The notes beneath the pieces were generated by a model. It had not been told where the DNA came from. It searched no databases and worked only from the letters and a program-made list of their open reading frames with translations. Shown here one piece after another: positions 1 through 9,599 of a stretch of 64,000 nt of DNA. Source of the stretch: Micrasema longulum (Eukaryota > Arthropoda > Insecta > Trichoptera > Brachycentridae); NCBI GenBank assembly GCA_022494885.1, contig JAGVSM010002847.1, positions 1 through 64,000 on the forward strand, written 5' to 3'. The translations under genes were made by a program, and so were the position numbers. How positions within the stretch are numbered: position 1 is the stretch's first letter; each line of letters begins with the position of its first letter.

Positions 1-87
1 CCTCTTCAAATGCTTTTTATCCAAGAATAAGAATATACATATAAGGGTTATGATATAAAGAGCATCGATACTATAAATGTAATAAAA

Positions 88-369
88 TTAAGCTAGGACA
101 AAAAAAATAATAATTACTACCTCAAGACAAGATCCGGTCGATTTTAGTGAATTTTTAAAACTATAAAGACTTATACCAAAAAAGTTCTGATCTTGTCTCG
201 AGTTTACAATACGACACAATCGGGACATTGGTGCATGCAAGCCATAGTTTGTGTTGTGTTGATCGAGAAACGGCACATTATTATTTTGCAACCGGCGGAT
301 CGGAGCATTGAATGCCACTTGTTCCAGTAACGATGGTACGTCAATTAAGCCATTCAGCAAATTAAACAT
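88..369 (-). pseudogene. Jockey/CR1-type LINE reverse transcriptase, C-terminal remnant
   Basis: A 93-codon open stretch reads like the region downstream of the RT domain in Jockey- and CR1-like LINE ORF2 proteins: LLNGLIDVPSLLEQ, then an arginine-rich strip (PIRRLQ), then a TNYGLHAPMSRLCR motif that corresponds to the TNYxxNSPLxRxCR motif of these families. No polymerase motifs remain upstream, so this is a 5'-truncated copy; its 3' UTR runs off the left edge of the window. The last ~20 codons drift into low-complexity sequence. The family-level call is good; the clade is uncertain. Confidence 0.7.
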
Positions 370-370
370 A

Positions 371-896
371 AATATGGAGTCATTGTGTTTCTAAATTTTT
401 GTAGACTTGAGATTTTTAGCATTGTCTCCATTTCTCCGTAAGTGTAGTCTCCCCTCTCGAGGTCAATCATCCATGCTACTTTTCTTAGCAAAACGATGTT
501 GCATCGATTCGATATGATTTATCCGGCCACCTCAGAAGGGGAATGAAATCAATCTTATACAGTGGTCTTTTCCTCTCAATGATGGGTTATACAACATCCA
601 CAAAACTATCTGATGTCTAACAACATTTTTTTAAAATTCAAATTAAAGAGTGCTGTAAAACTGGTGAATGCCCATGAATAGTATACCAGCCCTAAAGAAT
701 TCTTCTTGTGCCTTGTCAGTTCTCCCTGACATTTGGCTAACACTGAGCAATAAGCATATCACATCCCCTTGCTACTTTTTTTGTATTCCTCAATAGCACG
801 ACTACTTATTTATGTACTTGCTGTAGTGATTCCTAGAAAAATATGACCAGAATGGTTCCCGTTGTCTTCACTGGAAATTTTTCTATCAGGATTACA
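371..896. other. No gene recognised
   Basis: No long open frame and no repeat shared with the rest of the window was found. It is AT-rich and probably decayed transposon or intergenic sequence. Confidence 0.4.
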
Positions 897-1125
897 ACTT
901 CCCTTAGCTGATTGGTTCTGGTTTGGAGGTGCCAAAAACTCTCCTTTCATCCTTTCGCTATCTGCTGTAATCACACCGTTATCAGTGTGATCCCATTGCT
1001 CAAGGTTCGCGACTTGAATGCTAATGACTTGTACAAGTTAGGAGTGTTGCCGGTGGAATGAAAGTTTGTAGAACCACACCCTTCAGCAAGATGTTACTCA
1101 CTGCGACCCTAATGACAGTTTAAAC
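897..1125 (+). repeat. Dispersed repeat D, copy 1
   Basis: About 230 bp matches 18,509-18,745 in the same orientation, from CCCTTAGCT at the start to ACTGACAGTT(C)AAACTC at the end. Shared blocks include TGATCACACCG, GTGTTGCCGGTGGAATG and ACCCTTCAGCAAGATG. It is richer in GC than its surroundings. No coding frame is evident. It could be a LINE 5' UTR, a SINE body or part of a DNA element; the class is unresolved. Confidence 0.7.
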
Positions 1126-1540
1126 TCTTACATATACTTTACCCCACTATACTTAATTTGGCAGATAAAAACGTTATATTTAAAAGTAACAGCTTCCTTT
1201 TTGTAAATATCGAATATGACAACATTTTGATAAATGACTCAAGTAAATAATTAAAAAGTTATGTGAATGAAAATGCCACGTTTACATTTTAATTTCACAG
1301 CCGCCGCAGTCGATCAAAAGTTTTTGGGACCAAAAGATAAATATCGTCATTAATTTAATTATTCTAAAAAACCAAATACTGTTGACACAAAGAGTTTAAA
1401 AAAAGATTTTTGAAAGTAATTCTAGCCTCAAAGCAATTACTTAAAATTAAGCGCCAAAAGAATCTTATAATTGTTGGCTATTTACATAAACTAATGACTA
1501 AAGTGTGGGAACAAGAGAGGTGCCCGAGAGACTGAGTGAA
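1126..1540. other. No gene recognised
   Basis: AT-rich sequence with no supported frame or shared repeat. Confidence 0.4.
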
Positions 1541-2990
1541 CGGGTAGATCACCGCATTGCATAAAAAGAGTGATCCATAAAACTGTGATTACTAACAAAC
1601 TAAATGATATAACTATCGTGGCATCATGCCGCTTAGTGTACCGGGAAAAATACTTGCATACATAATACTGCAAAAAATTCGAAGACCCATTATGCGAGTA
1701 TTGAGAGAGAACCAGGTAGGTTTCCTACCTGATAGGTCATGTGCAGAACATATCCACAACATACACTGTATTCTATAGGAGAACAAAAAACTTAACAAGT
1801 CCTTGGCTATATGCTTTGTAGATGACAAAAAGGCGTTTGATAGTCCGTATACCCCTACACTCTGGAAAATACAAGAAGCATATGGGGTGCCTATAAAACT
1901 AATCCAACTTATTAAAATCCTTCACTCAAGTAGCGAATGCTGAATCAGAATCAACGATGTTGTCACAGATTGGTTTGAGGTCACCACCGGAGTTTGTCAA
2001 GGTTGTATCTTTGCACCGTTCCTTTTTATAACCCTTATAGACTTCAAACTAAAGAAGTCAATTCCACTAGACCGAGGAATATTTATCTCCCCCTCCCAAA
2101 AACTCTGTGACCAAGAGTATGCCGATGCTGCGGTTATAGTTGACGTTTCAATCGGGGATCTTCAGGTCATTGTAGATAAGCTAAATAGGTACTCCACATG
2201 CATGGGTTTAAAAATCAACACTTTGTGCCTTAATATTCAAAATTCTCTGACTGTCAAACCAAGTCATCGAAAGGGTGGAGAGTTTCAAATACCTGGGAGT
2301 ATATGTTACAGAAAATGGCAGCTTTCAAAAAGAAACGGGAGGCGGCTAGGAGTAGCAGGCGCCACATTCAGTATAAAGGCTGTATGCAGATCGAATATTT
2401 GTTAAGTGAAAATAAATGCCACCTTTATAACGCCTGCATAACATCCATTTTTTTCTACGGGTGCGAATCGTGGCACCTCACTAGTGGCCCTAGAGCCCAA
2501 AGCATCAGAATACTGAGTTTTGAGAATAGGCGTCTCAAAAGAATCTTAGGTTTGCGGTGGTTTGAACTTGTGAGGAATGAAGTAATAAGAGAACGAACGC
2601 AGCAAACACCGGTGACAACTGTCTTCAGGCGGAGGCAATACGGTTGGCTGGGCCATATACTGCGAATGTCTCCTGAGAGTCTTAACCACGCTTGTATATT
2701 TTACAAGGCATCAGATTCTTGACGTCCAGGGCTGGTATTCTGTATTCTAAACGAAACTATAGCGCGGTATAGCGCGTTTTTACGTACTAAATACGCATTA
2801 TAGCGCGCTGTAAACGCGTTCAGAATACTAGCCCTGGACGTCCACTGCTGACTGTTCATCGGCAATTTATGTCAGAACTACGGGACTCGAATCTTATTTA
2901 GGAAAATGCACAGAAGCTAGCAGCCCACAAAGATGCTTGAAGGATCTTCGTGGACACATAGGGAGCGGACATGGAATATTGATGATGATG
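1541..2990 (+). pseudogene. RTE-like LINE ORF2 remnant with frameshifts
   Basis: A reverse transcriptase can be followed across three frames. Near 1,611 are NYRGI and then ENQVGFLPDRSC, the motif before the first catalytic block. At 1,977-2,020 is TTGVCQGC followed by PFLF. Near 2,115 is EYADAAV, in the position of the YADD box, with the second catalytic Asp replaced. The frame then shifts at about 2,284 (FKYLGVYVTENGSF) and again by 2,303-2,722, where FFYGCESW, RRLKRILGLRWF and YGWLGHILRM are seen. The 3' end (about 2,900-2,990) carries the degraded protein tail and finishes in GATGATGATGATA, a short-repeat tail typical of RTE elements. At least two frameshifts and several stops make it dead. 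A MITE interrupts it at 2,727-2,836. A second 3' end of the same family lies at 56,300-56,456. Confidence 0.85.
2721..2842. mobile_element. 110-bp palindromic MITE with 6-bp target duplication
   Basis: Element 2,727-2,836 begins CAGGGCTGGTATTCTG and ends CAGAATACTAGCCCTG; the 16-bp ends are inverted repeats with one mismatch. GACGTC flanks it on both sides (2,721-2,726 and 2,837-2,842), read as a target duplication. The core repeats TAGCGCG. It sits inside the C-terminal part of the RTE-like LINE, so it is younger than that LINE. The ends resemble those at 10,236-10,412. The superfamily is not certain; CAGGG ends would suit hAT, but hAT duplications are 8 bp. Confidence 0.75.
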
Positions 2991-3645
2991 ATACCTTTGA
3001 CTGGATTCTATGGGAAAAGAGTGTCTTTGAATAATTCCTGACATAACTCATAAATACCTTTGACGTTGCACGGAAAAAATAATAATTCGTTACCATCGTA
3101 ATTTGCTTATTTAAAAACAATAAATAAAAAATACTTGAACATACTCTTTTCTGGAATATTCAATAAATATTTTATTTACGGCTAAAGAATATAATTCAAG
3201 TACAAGATGACCCTTGGCTCTCGATTTTTACAAACATTCCCCGAAATTGTATATGGCTTCTGAACCCGAAGATACACATCAAAGATAGGAAACAGAATAA
3301 AAAAATGGGTAATTTAATTACTTAGAGTTCTTACCTTTGAAAGATTGAATGAAATTCCCAGTTTTTATATTAGGCTTTAAGTCCATTCAAGATTTAAAAG
3401 AAAATGTGGGAACCTCTATTCAATAAAAACATTATGAAACCTTCAAAGAAAAATACCTATTAAGAATTATTTGGGCATGTCTAAATCTTGCTTCACTAGG
3501 CCTAGAACCCTTCTTTGGGTCGTCCAAATGTGCTCTTTGCAATAAACCCAGGTCGCGCCCCCAGATTCAGAGCAACGCTTTGGCAAATAACATCTGGTAT
3601 GTACCATGCGAAGAAACTACTATTTTAGAACCAAAATTAATTTAC
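2991..3645. other. No gene recognised; target region of the next LINE
   Basis: A plus-strand frame near 3,455-3,650 stays open for about 60 codons (contains SSKCALCNKP) but has no convincing start and no recognised family. Otherwise AT-rich. Confidence 0.35.
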
Positions 3646-4395
3646 AAGTAATTCAAATATTAATAAAATCAGATCTGAGTGGACAATTTTCTGGCAGAAT
3701 TCCTCGACTGGGTTGTTTTATAAGAGTATTCAATGCTCCATCCCCGTTACACCATGGTTTGAAATCGAAAAGCAATCAAAATTGAACATCTCTTTAATAT
3801 CAAGAATGAGAATGGGACATTGTCTCGTTGCCTCGCATTTATCGAGAATAGGTGTCTTTACTTCGGCAATGTGTCTTTGTGAAAATGACGATGAGACATT
3901 AGATCATCTGTTTTTTGACTGTCCCCTCTTCGAAAGAAGTGAATTCCTTCAAAATATATGTGAAGAATATAATACGTTCCCTCTTAACGTAAAATTTTTA
4001 CTAGCCCAGAATGATTTGGATACTTATTTACTTCTGACTAAATTCCTAAGGACAAATAATAAAAATATTTGAATTTGTTAAATGTTATTTGCATAATTTA
4101 ATTAATAAGTCTAATTGAATGTCCCTCTTTACTTTTGGCCCGAAATTTCATTTTATGTTTACGTTTACTTTATACAGTAATAATATTTTATTGTCACAAC
4201 TCTTCCATACTGATTTTAACTACCTCACATTATATTATATTTTTTCGTGGGTATGGGTTTTTTTTTGTCGTTCACTGAAGCGTATATTCTTTAAATTTCT
4301 TTTTCTTGTTTCTAAGAGCCAAAATCACTCGCAAACGAGTGGAGGCGTATAAAAAATAAAAAAAATAAAAATAATAATAATAAGTAATTCAAATA
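3646..4395 (+). mobile_element. 5'-truncated LINE insertion with 14-bp target-site duplication
   Basis: The perfect direct repeat AAGTAATTCAAATA at 3,646-3,659 and 4,382-4,395 brackets 722 bp. The insert starts inside coding sequence, continues to a stop at 4,072, has a ~280-bp 3' UTR and ends in an A-rich tail of AATAAAA and AATAATAAT units. This is the standard signature of target-primed reverse transcription with 5' truncation. The perfect duplication and unbroken frame suggest a fairly recent insertion compared with its neighbours. Confidence 0.9.
3662..4072 (+). pseudogene. LINE ORF2 C-terminus with Cys/His motif (I/R1/Loa type)
   Basis: The frame is open from the insertion point to the TGA. 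It reads as the tail that follows RNase H in I-, R1- or Loa-type ORF2 proteins: an EWTIFWQ segment, MRMGHCLVASHLSRIGV, then CLCENDDETLDHLFFDCP, the usual CxC...HLFFxCP signature. The annotated Met (3,713) is internal to the family; the true protein start was lost in truncation. There are no frameshifts within the preserved part. Nucleic-acid binding is assumed from the family. Confidence 0.8.
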
Positions 4396-4869
4396 GATCA
4401 AGTCAAAGAAGGAATCGTGTGTTAGAAATACCACATTGTAAAACGAGGCTTGCCCAGAGACATGCATATTTATAGGCCCAAAAATGTTTAATTCTTTTTT
4501 TACTGATAATATTTCATTGATCCCAAACTTTCAAAATTTTCCTCCTTTTAAAAAACACGCACTATCCTGGATTCAAACTAAAGATATGAACTCATTTTTT
4601 CTATGATTTAATTTGTTACCCTTTAATAATAAGGAATATTTTTGTGTTTTTTTAAAATATTTTTTATTTCCTTTTTTAATTACTATAAAAAAATACCATA
4701 TTATCTTTTACAGAATGTTTTATTTTTTCTTTCTTATGTTACACAAAAATATTATAACGGTCCATTATTCATTATAGGAGCAAAAATTCATTAACATTTT
4801 CTTGTATACCCACGAACAGGCCATGCCTTTGTGGGATTTTTTTGTTTACTATTTTTCTATTAACTTTTT
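4396..4869. other. No gene recognised
   Basis: AT-rich sequence with T runs. The segment near 4,810-4,850 (TTTGTGGGATTTTTTT) resembles LINE 3' UTR pieces at about 35,040 and 39,570, but too little is shared to call it. Confidence 0.3.
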
Positions 4870-5075
4870 GTATCCCGGAGCCGTATAAACACGTGATTAT
4901 ATAACCACGCGCTGTGTCCCGGTCCCGTGTTTTCAGCTGTACAAAAAAGTGCATTTTATTGACATCTAGTGACTTTTATAAGTACTTTTTCGTTGCTGGT
5001 AAACTACGTGAAAACACGGGACCGGGACACAACGCGTGGTTATTGTAATTCCGTGTTTACACGGCTCCGGGATAC
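4870..5075. repeat. Long inverted repeat (66-bp arms)
   Basis: The left arm 4,870-4,935 starts GTATCCCGGAGCCGT and the right arm 5,009-5,075 ends ACGGCTCCGGGATAC. The arms are about 85-90% complementary around a ~73-bp loop. They are clearly richer in GC than the surroundings. It abuts piggyBac coding sequence on the right, so it may be a MITE inserted into a piggyBac element or that element's own internal repeat. Confidence 0.8.
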
Positions 5076-5308
5076 GAAGCACAAAAAAAGGAGTGAGGCG
5101 CTGTAGGTATATATGCGAACATTGCAATGTGGCTCTCCATAAAGACCAATGTTGGCAAAACTATCATACAAAAATGACTTATTTAATTGTTTCAAATAGA
5201 TCTGAGAAGTTAAAATTGATAAAACCTAGTATTTTTATAATTATGACATGTTTAAGAAACCCTTCACAAAGCATGAAGTTTCACAAAAATGAGCCGGGCA
5301 CAGGGTAA
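5076..5308 (+). pseudogene. piggyBac-like transposase C-terminal zinc motif remnant
   Basis: The frame reads RRCRYICEHCNVALHKDQCW followed by QNYHT. This matches the Cys-rich C-terminus of piggyBac transposases (paired CxxC, then a Cys a few residues later and a final YHT/YHE). The DDD catalytic domain is missing. After YHT the frame stays open for ~40 codons without family features. The inverted repeat at 4,870-5,075 lies directly upstream. The Cys spacing supports the call, but no TTAA-bounded element could be delimited. Confidence 0.65.
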
Positions 5309-5475
5309 ATTCTATGTATATTTGGCCGGTGCTCAAAGTGTTAATATGTATTTCATTGCTATGTAATTATGCTTTATTTTTTGAATACTCTGTTTTATTA
5401 TTATGTTTTTTGAAAAAAAAACAAAAAATTTTTTTTTTTTAATTAAAAAAGGATTGCTTTTGACCGAGTGAAACT

Positions 5476-5810
5476 TTGCCGAAACCAAGATATAATAAAC
5501 TCCTTGATATATTGAATTTTTCTGAAGCTTCTAGATGTAAGTTCTGCTATGCAGATGATGAAAAACCTGTACATATTCTATGTGAGTGTGATATCAGAAA
5601 CCAGATTCTCGGGGAGTCACTGGTCAAACCTGAGGATGTTCAGGCGGTTGCCTCCTTGGAGGGGGAGATTTAACAATATGAAGACACTGACCCACCACTG
5701 AGTTGCCTTTTTTTTCAAAATCTGGCTTAGAGGGTAAGAACTAATTTACGGGGACCAATCACAAATCTTCACGTATCGCAGTGACATCAGAAGGTCATAT
5801 AACACTGACC
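5476..5810 (+). pseudogene. R1/Loa-type LINE, RNase H tail and 3' UTR, copy 1
   Basis: A 65-codon frame reads LNFSEASRCKFCYADDEKPV then HILCECD and SLVKPEDVQ. The same protein tail occurs on the minus strand at 21,322-21,684 and, broken, at 46,455-46,605. Downstream, CTGGCTTAGAGGGTAAGAAC and TTTACGGGGA match the 3' UTR copies near 19,790 and 21,220. Only the last part of ORF2 survives here. Confidence 0.8.
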
Positions 5811-5814
5811 TCTA

Positions 5815-6300
5815 TTATTTATTTATTGATTTACACGACCTACGGGCTTTTACATTTATAAGAAATAAATTTAAGTGCAGCAGTGAAACATAAGTATGTA
5901 CATTAAGTTAATATTAAATATAAAAAAAGAAAAACTAAAAGAAACAATAATAAGTAAAAATAAGGAAATGTACCAACATAGGTATATGCAGAAATATTTA
6001 CATATAAAAACATACACACATACATACACATGCACATGCATACATACACACACATATACATAAATGCATATATATATATATGTATATATATGTACATAAG
6101 TATCTACATTATTATAGAGGTACATGAAAAAAAAATGTAAATAAAGAACAATATTAAGATTTTTTTACAGATTAATTTATAACCTTTTGAATACATAACC
6201 TATAATTATATAAATACAAACAAAAAATATTTCCTTCAACATACTCGTTACCTAGCCGGTGTAGTCTAGGTATTGGTGAATTGTAATATAAACAGCAACG
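5815..6300 (-). pseudogene. Jockey-type LINE 3' end (short C-terminus and 3' UTR)
   Basis: On the minus strand, near 6,240-6,300, NSPIPRLHRLGNEY is readable; the same motif occurs at 17,270 and 46,960. The rest is AT-rich 3' UTR, with a TTTATTTATT run at 5,815 marking the A-rich tail of the minus-strand element. The open frames on this strand at 5,871-6,125 are low-complexity translation, not protein. Confidence 0.65.
6000..6110. repeat. CA/TA-rich microsatellite-like tract
   Basis: Runs of ACATACACAC and ATATATATAT lie within the 3' UTR of the minus-strand LINE. Confidence 0.8.
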
Positions 6301-6420
6301 CGAGTAATTATAAGTTAGTTTAATTCCTGACGATGAGGTAGTAACCTCGAAACCGTTCTAAGTATAACTCTAAATCAAAGTGGTTTATACAAATTTAAAT
6401 ACAATATAAGTGTAAAACAA
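6290..6420 (+). mobile_element. Penelope-like fragment with hammerhead-like core, copy P1
   Basis: CTGACGA, a GAGGT/ACCTC hairpin and GAAACC follow each other at 6,327-6,354. The downstream AAGTGGTT and TATACAAAT blocks also follow the cores at 11,256-11,345 and 11,480-11,570, so these belong to one family. The layout recalls the hammerhead ribozymes reported in Penelope-like retroelements, but one extra base lies before the hairpin and no cleavage site was confirmed. Confidence 0.5.
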
Positions 6421-6940
6421 ATAATTATTTAGAATAAGAACTTCTAAATCTTTGTAAACAAACTCTGGCTTTCTTCGTGACGGGATCAATATCAAATACC
6501 TTTTCAAAAAAGATAAAGCCGTTGAAAATATTTAATTCAAGGCATTTACAGAACTTATGATCTATCATTGACAGTTTTGATCAGGTCATGGTAAATTTAA
6601 TGACAAATAATTTGTTTTTAATATTGTCGAGTCCCCTTCGTGCTGCTGCAGATATCCTAATTAATCTTCTGAACGCATGCATTATTTATCATTTGCCAAA
6701 GTAAATAAACACTCCAACTGTTATATAGACTAGATTATTCACTATTTTCACAAATTTGCTTTTATCTCAGTTATGTAGCTGGCTGCATTCTGCGTTCAAT
6801 TGGTCAAATACCACAGGCTAATTTAATTAAAAATAGTCCTACAAATTCGGACGAATTGATAATATATCATTTCAATTTACAAAACGAATATGACGTCTGA
6901 TTTTGTCTTGACGTAATACGGAATGCAATAATTTTAGTGT
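6421..6940. other. No gene recognised
   Basis: AT-rich, no supported frame and no shared repeat seen. Confidence 0.4.
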
Positions 6941-7056
6941 AGTTACTTCAGTGTCCTCTAACTCTTTGTCCTTATCGGCCATACAATGCACAATTACGCG
7001 CCCGAGGACCAATAAATGGTAAACCGATCACTTGAAATCGATCCGACGTATCGAAT

Positions 7057-7100
7057 GTCACTATAAATAGATTATTGAATAGATTTAGCTCAATTATTGC
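7057..7100 (+). promoter_or_regulatory. Possible TATA/Inr core promoter
   Basis: TATAAATA starts at 7,062 and a TCAATT initiator-like site has its A at 7,092, the usual ~30-bp spacing in arthropod promoters. It lies in a less AT-rich stretch (about 6,950-7,260) that matches no repeat in the window. A short ATG frame at 7,219 (MENVRTTAYH) stops after 11 codons and gives no recognised gene. TATA and Inr are frequent by chance in AT-rich DNA. Confidence 0.3.
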
Positions 7101-7822
7101 GACGGGTCTATCGATTAACGTGTGTTGACGAGTGACGAGTCGAGTGATCGGAGATAATTACTGAGACTTTCTTTACAGCGCGTTCTTACGCGAGGAAATC
7201 CATCGCAAGCGGCGCGCTATGGAAAATGTTAGAACAACGGCATATCATAAGTGATTTTTACCAATGTTGCCACTGAGACATTTCAATTTATTTTAAAAAT
7301 AGTTTAAGAGTATAAATATAAAATAATGTTCGAATTTTAAATTAAGTAAATATAATACATTTTTTTCAATGCCACAAACTGTATTTTTTACGGATACCAT
7401 TTTAAATGTGTTCACTTCTCCACTTTAAAAGTTAATTTCTTATTAAACTTTGGAGGCAAAGATATGAAAATACTACATGTATCTGAAAAGTTCATTTTTT
7501 AGATATCAGAAAACATATAAAACATTTTATTTTTTTTCTTTATATATACATTTAAATAATTATTCAATATTTTTTTTTTTTAAGTTTACCAAAACTTTAG
7601 ACTTTTGTCACCCACGTCTTCTCGTGCTTTACATTTAATGTTATTTTGTAGTCTAGATATTCTTAAAAAAAAATTTATAAAAATTAGCTGCCGAAATTTG
7701 CCTATCTAATCCCTAATTGGAAAATGTGATGAAAGTCAGAAAACCAAAAACCGCTATCTATGGCGGTTCGATATTATAATAATTAGGTTCGATATTATAA
7801 TGAAATGAACAGTATTTTTTGT

Positions 7823-8140
7823 TACAATATTTGAGTTTGTTCAAATGTTTGTAAACAAAAGACTGGATTTAACCCCCTCGGGAGTCATTAAGATCAAAAA
7901 ATTCACTTCACAATAATAAAAGTTTCAGCTCTTTAACTTCACTAATATCAACAAATGGAAAAATTGAAGAAATATGGATGTTCAAACATTGGCAGAATGG
8001 TGAATGTTATACAGCGTATAAAATGGTCGCTTAAACAAGCCAATGACAGGTCATAAGCCCTGTAAATTCCTAGACTTCCATATTCCCTTTACTAAAATGT
8101 TAGGTATTCGCCATCCCTGTTGTAATTTTTTAACAATTTT
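7823..8140 (+). repeat. U repeat, copy U1
   Basis: It starts with the X module (ACAATATTTGAGTTTG, then GGAGTCATTAAGAT), then jumps to the exon-like arm (GTTTCAGCTCTTTAACTTC, GGTGAATGTTA) and ends near CCATCCCTGTTGTAAT. X and arm are joined with the intervening segment missing. The exon-like frame remains open here to its usual stop. Confidence 0.8.
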
Positions 8141-8325
8141 TTTTCAATATTATTTTTAATATTTTACTGTATGAAAATAAAAATGCCATAATAAAATTTA
8201 CTTCAGGCTGCAAGCCTGTGAGACTTTTTTATATTCGCGTATTTTTTTAAAAATATACCGCTTAAAATAAAAGACTTGTTGACTTTTGATCCGACACCAA
8301 ACTTTATTTTCCATAGTGCGGCGAT

Positions 8326-8423
8326 GCTATTTTGAACCGCTCTCGCGGCCGTAGAAAACACTTATGCATGTAAATACGCGAGATAAAAGTGTTTTCTACA
8401 GTCGCGAGAGCGTTCGAAATATC
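8326..8423. mobile_element. Short GC-rich palindrome, MITE-like
   Basis: Arms 8,326-8,363 and 8,385-8,423 are inverted copies: CTCTCGCGGCCGTAGAAAAC versus GTTTTCTACAGTCGCGAGAG. A ~20-bp loop separates them. No target duplication was found. Confidence 0.65.
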
Positions 8424-8476
8424 ACCCCAGGGCCATGATTAAATTAAAAAGTTAACATTTATCTTTAATTTTATCT

Positions 8477-9400
8477 AAGTTTTCTGTATGAAAAGCAGGA
8501 TATGCATACATATTTTTCTTTTAAACATGTTCAATTATAGGTAACCAGTGAGTTACTTTAAATGTTCATGCAAACATACTCGACTATACCAATGAATAAA
8601 ATGACTCGCCTACAGTCTGTATTGAATTCCGCAGCGCGACTTATTTGTGGATTTTTTATGAATAAGTTACTGCACAACTCTGCTCCAGAATATCTAAGGT
8701 AACTCTGCATTCCAGATGAACTAGCTGACAGACGTCTTACGCTTAGATCAGCTACATCTACGTCGAAAGGAAAAGTTATTATACCTCTACGCAAACAGCG
8801 CACTAAATTCGACGAACGCGCATTTGCAGTCGCAGGCCCATGGCATGGAATGCTCTCCCAGCAGAGGTGCGAGGCTGTGAGAGTGAAGTGATGTTTCGGA
8901 AAAAAACTTAAAACCCGCTTGTTCTCTAAATCATTTGAATAAACCAGTGGTGATAAAGTACATTGTATTTCTTGAATTACAAATTAAATAAGTTAAAATT
9001 AAATTGATTTATTTATATAATCACTTTGGAAAGCTCCCCTGAGGTATTATATTACGAAAATGGCGCTATATAAGTTATACATAATACTAATAATAATACT
9101 CATTTTCGTACACACATATCGATTTACCTTTATAGACAGTCGAAGATAACCATTGTAATCGGGGTCCGGTTCAATTTTATCTACAAAGTAAAATTATTTT
9201 TTCTGCATGAAAAGCAGAATATGCATTCATTTTCTTTTAAACATGTTCAATTATAGGTTATCGATGAAGATACATTCAATGTTCATGCAAATAAACTTAT
9301 TTTCGTACACAAATATGGATTTTTCTTTATAGACAGTCGAAGATAACTCTGTAAACTTTTCATTGTAATTGGGGCCCAGAGGATGGATTATGAAAGATGC
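8477..9400 (+). repeat. ~200-bp tandem duplication A-B, first copy split by a LINE
   Basis: Segment A (8,477-8,577; AAACATGTTCAATTATAGGT) recurs as A' at 9,209-9,297. Segment B (9,100-9,170; TTTCGTACACA, ATAGACAGTCGAAGATAAC) recurs as B' at 9,297-9,385. The order is A, CR1-like LINE tail, B, A', B'. In A'-B' the two parts are contiguous, so the second copy shows the sequence before insertion. ATACTC occurs at both LINE junctions. Confidence 0.75.
8580..9104 (+). pseudogene. CR1-type LINE RT C-terminus, deleted copy
   Basis: This is the same family as 56,899-57,490. Readable blocks are RLQSVLNSAAR, then an internal deletion of roughly 30 codons, LLHNSAPEYLR, a stop, LCIPDELADRRLTLRSAT and VIIPLRKQRT, followed by frameshifts. 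The 3' end has ACGAAAATGGCGCTATATAA and an AATAATA tail, as in the other copy. The minus-strand open frame at 8,558-8,803 is a shadow. Confidence 0.8.
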
Positions 9401-9469
9401 ACGTAGAAAAGTCGGCAAGTAGTTATATACCAATAAAGAGTTATTTTTCAAAGTGGTATATGTCAAAAA

Positions 9470-9575
9470 AGATCCAAATTTGTTGCAACAGAGAAAGAAA
9501 GCATTTTTGAGAAGGGAATATGGAAGTCTGGCCATTTACAGCGCTTATGACCTGTCATTGGCTGGTTTTTATATA
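9470..9575 (-). repeat. U repeat, truncated copy U2
   Basis: GGGAATATGGAAGTCTGGCC and GACCTGTCATTGGCTGG match the outer end of the U arm; the AAATTTGTTGCAACAGAG block before it matches the X module end. Confidence 0.75.
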
Positions 9576-9599
9576 TTGTATATTTATTTTTTTATTCAA

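Noticed and set aside
5871..6125. Open frames rich in Y, I, C and V
   Set aside because: They are translations of CA/TA-rich low-complexity LINE 3' UTR sequence.
8558..8803. Minus-strand frame MRCLRRG...
   Set aside because: Shadow of the CR1-type LINE on the plus strand; the same shadow appears at 56,964-57,185.
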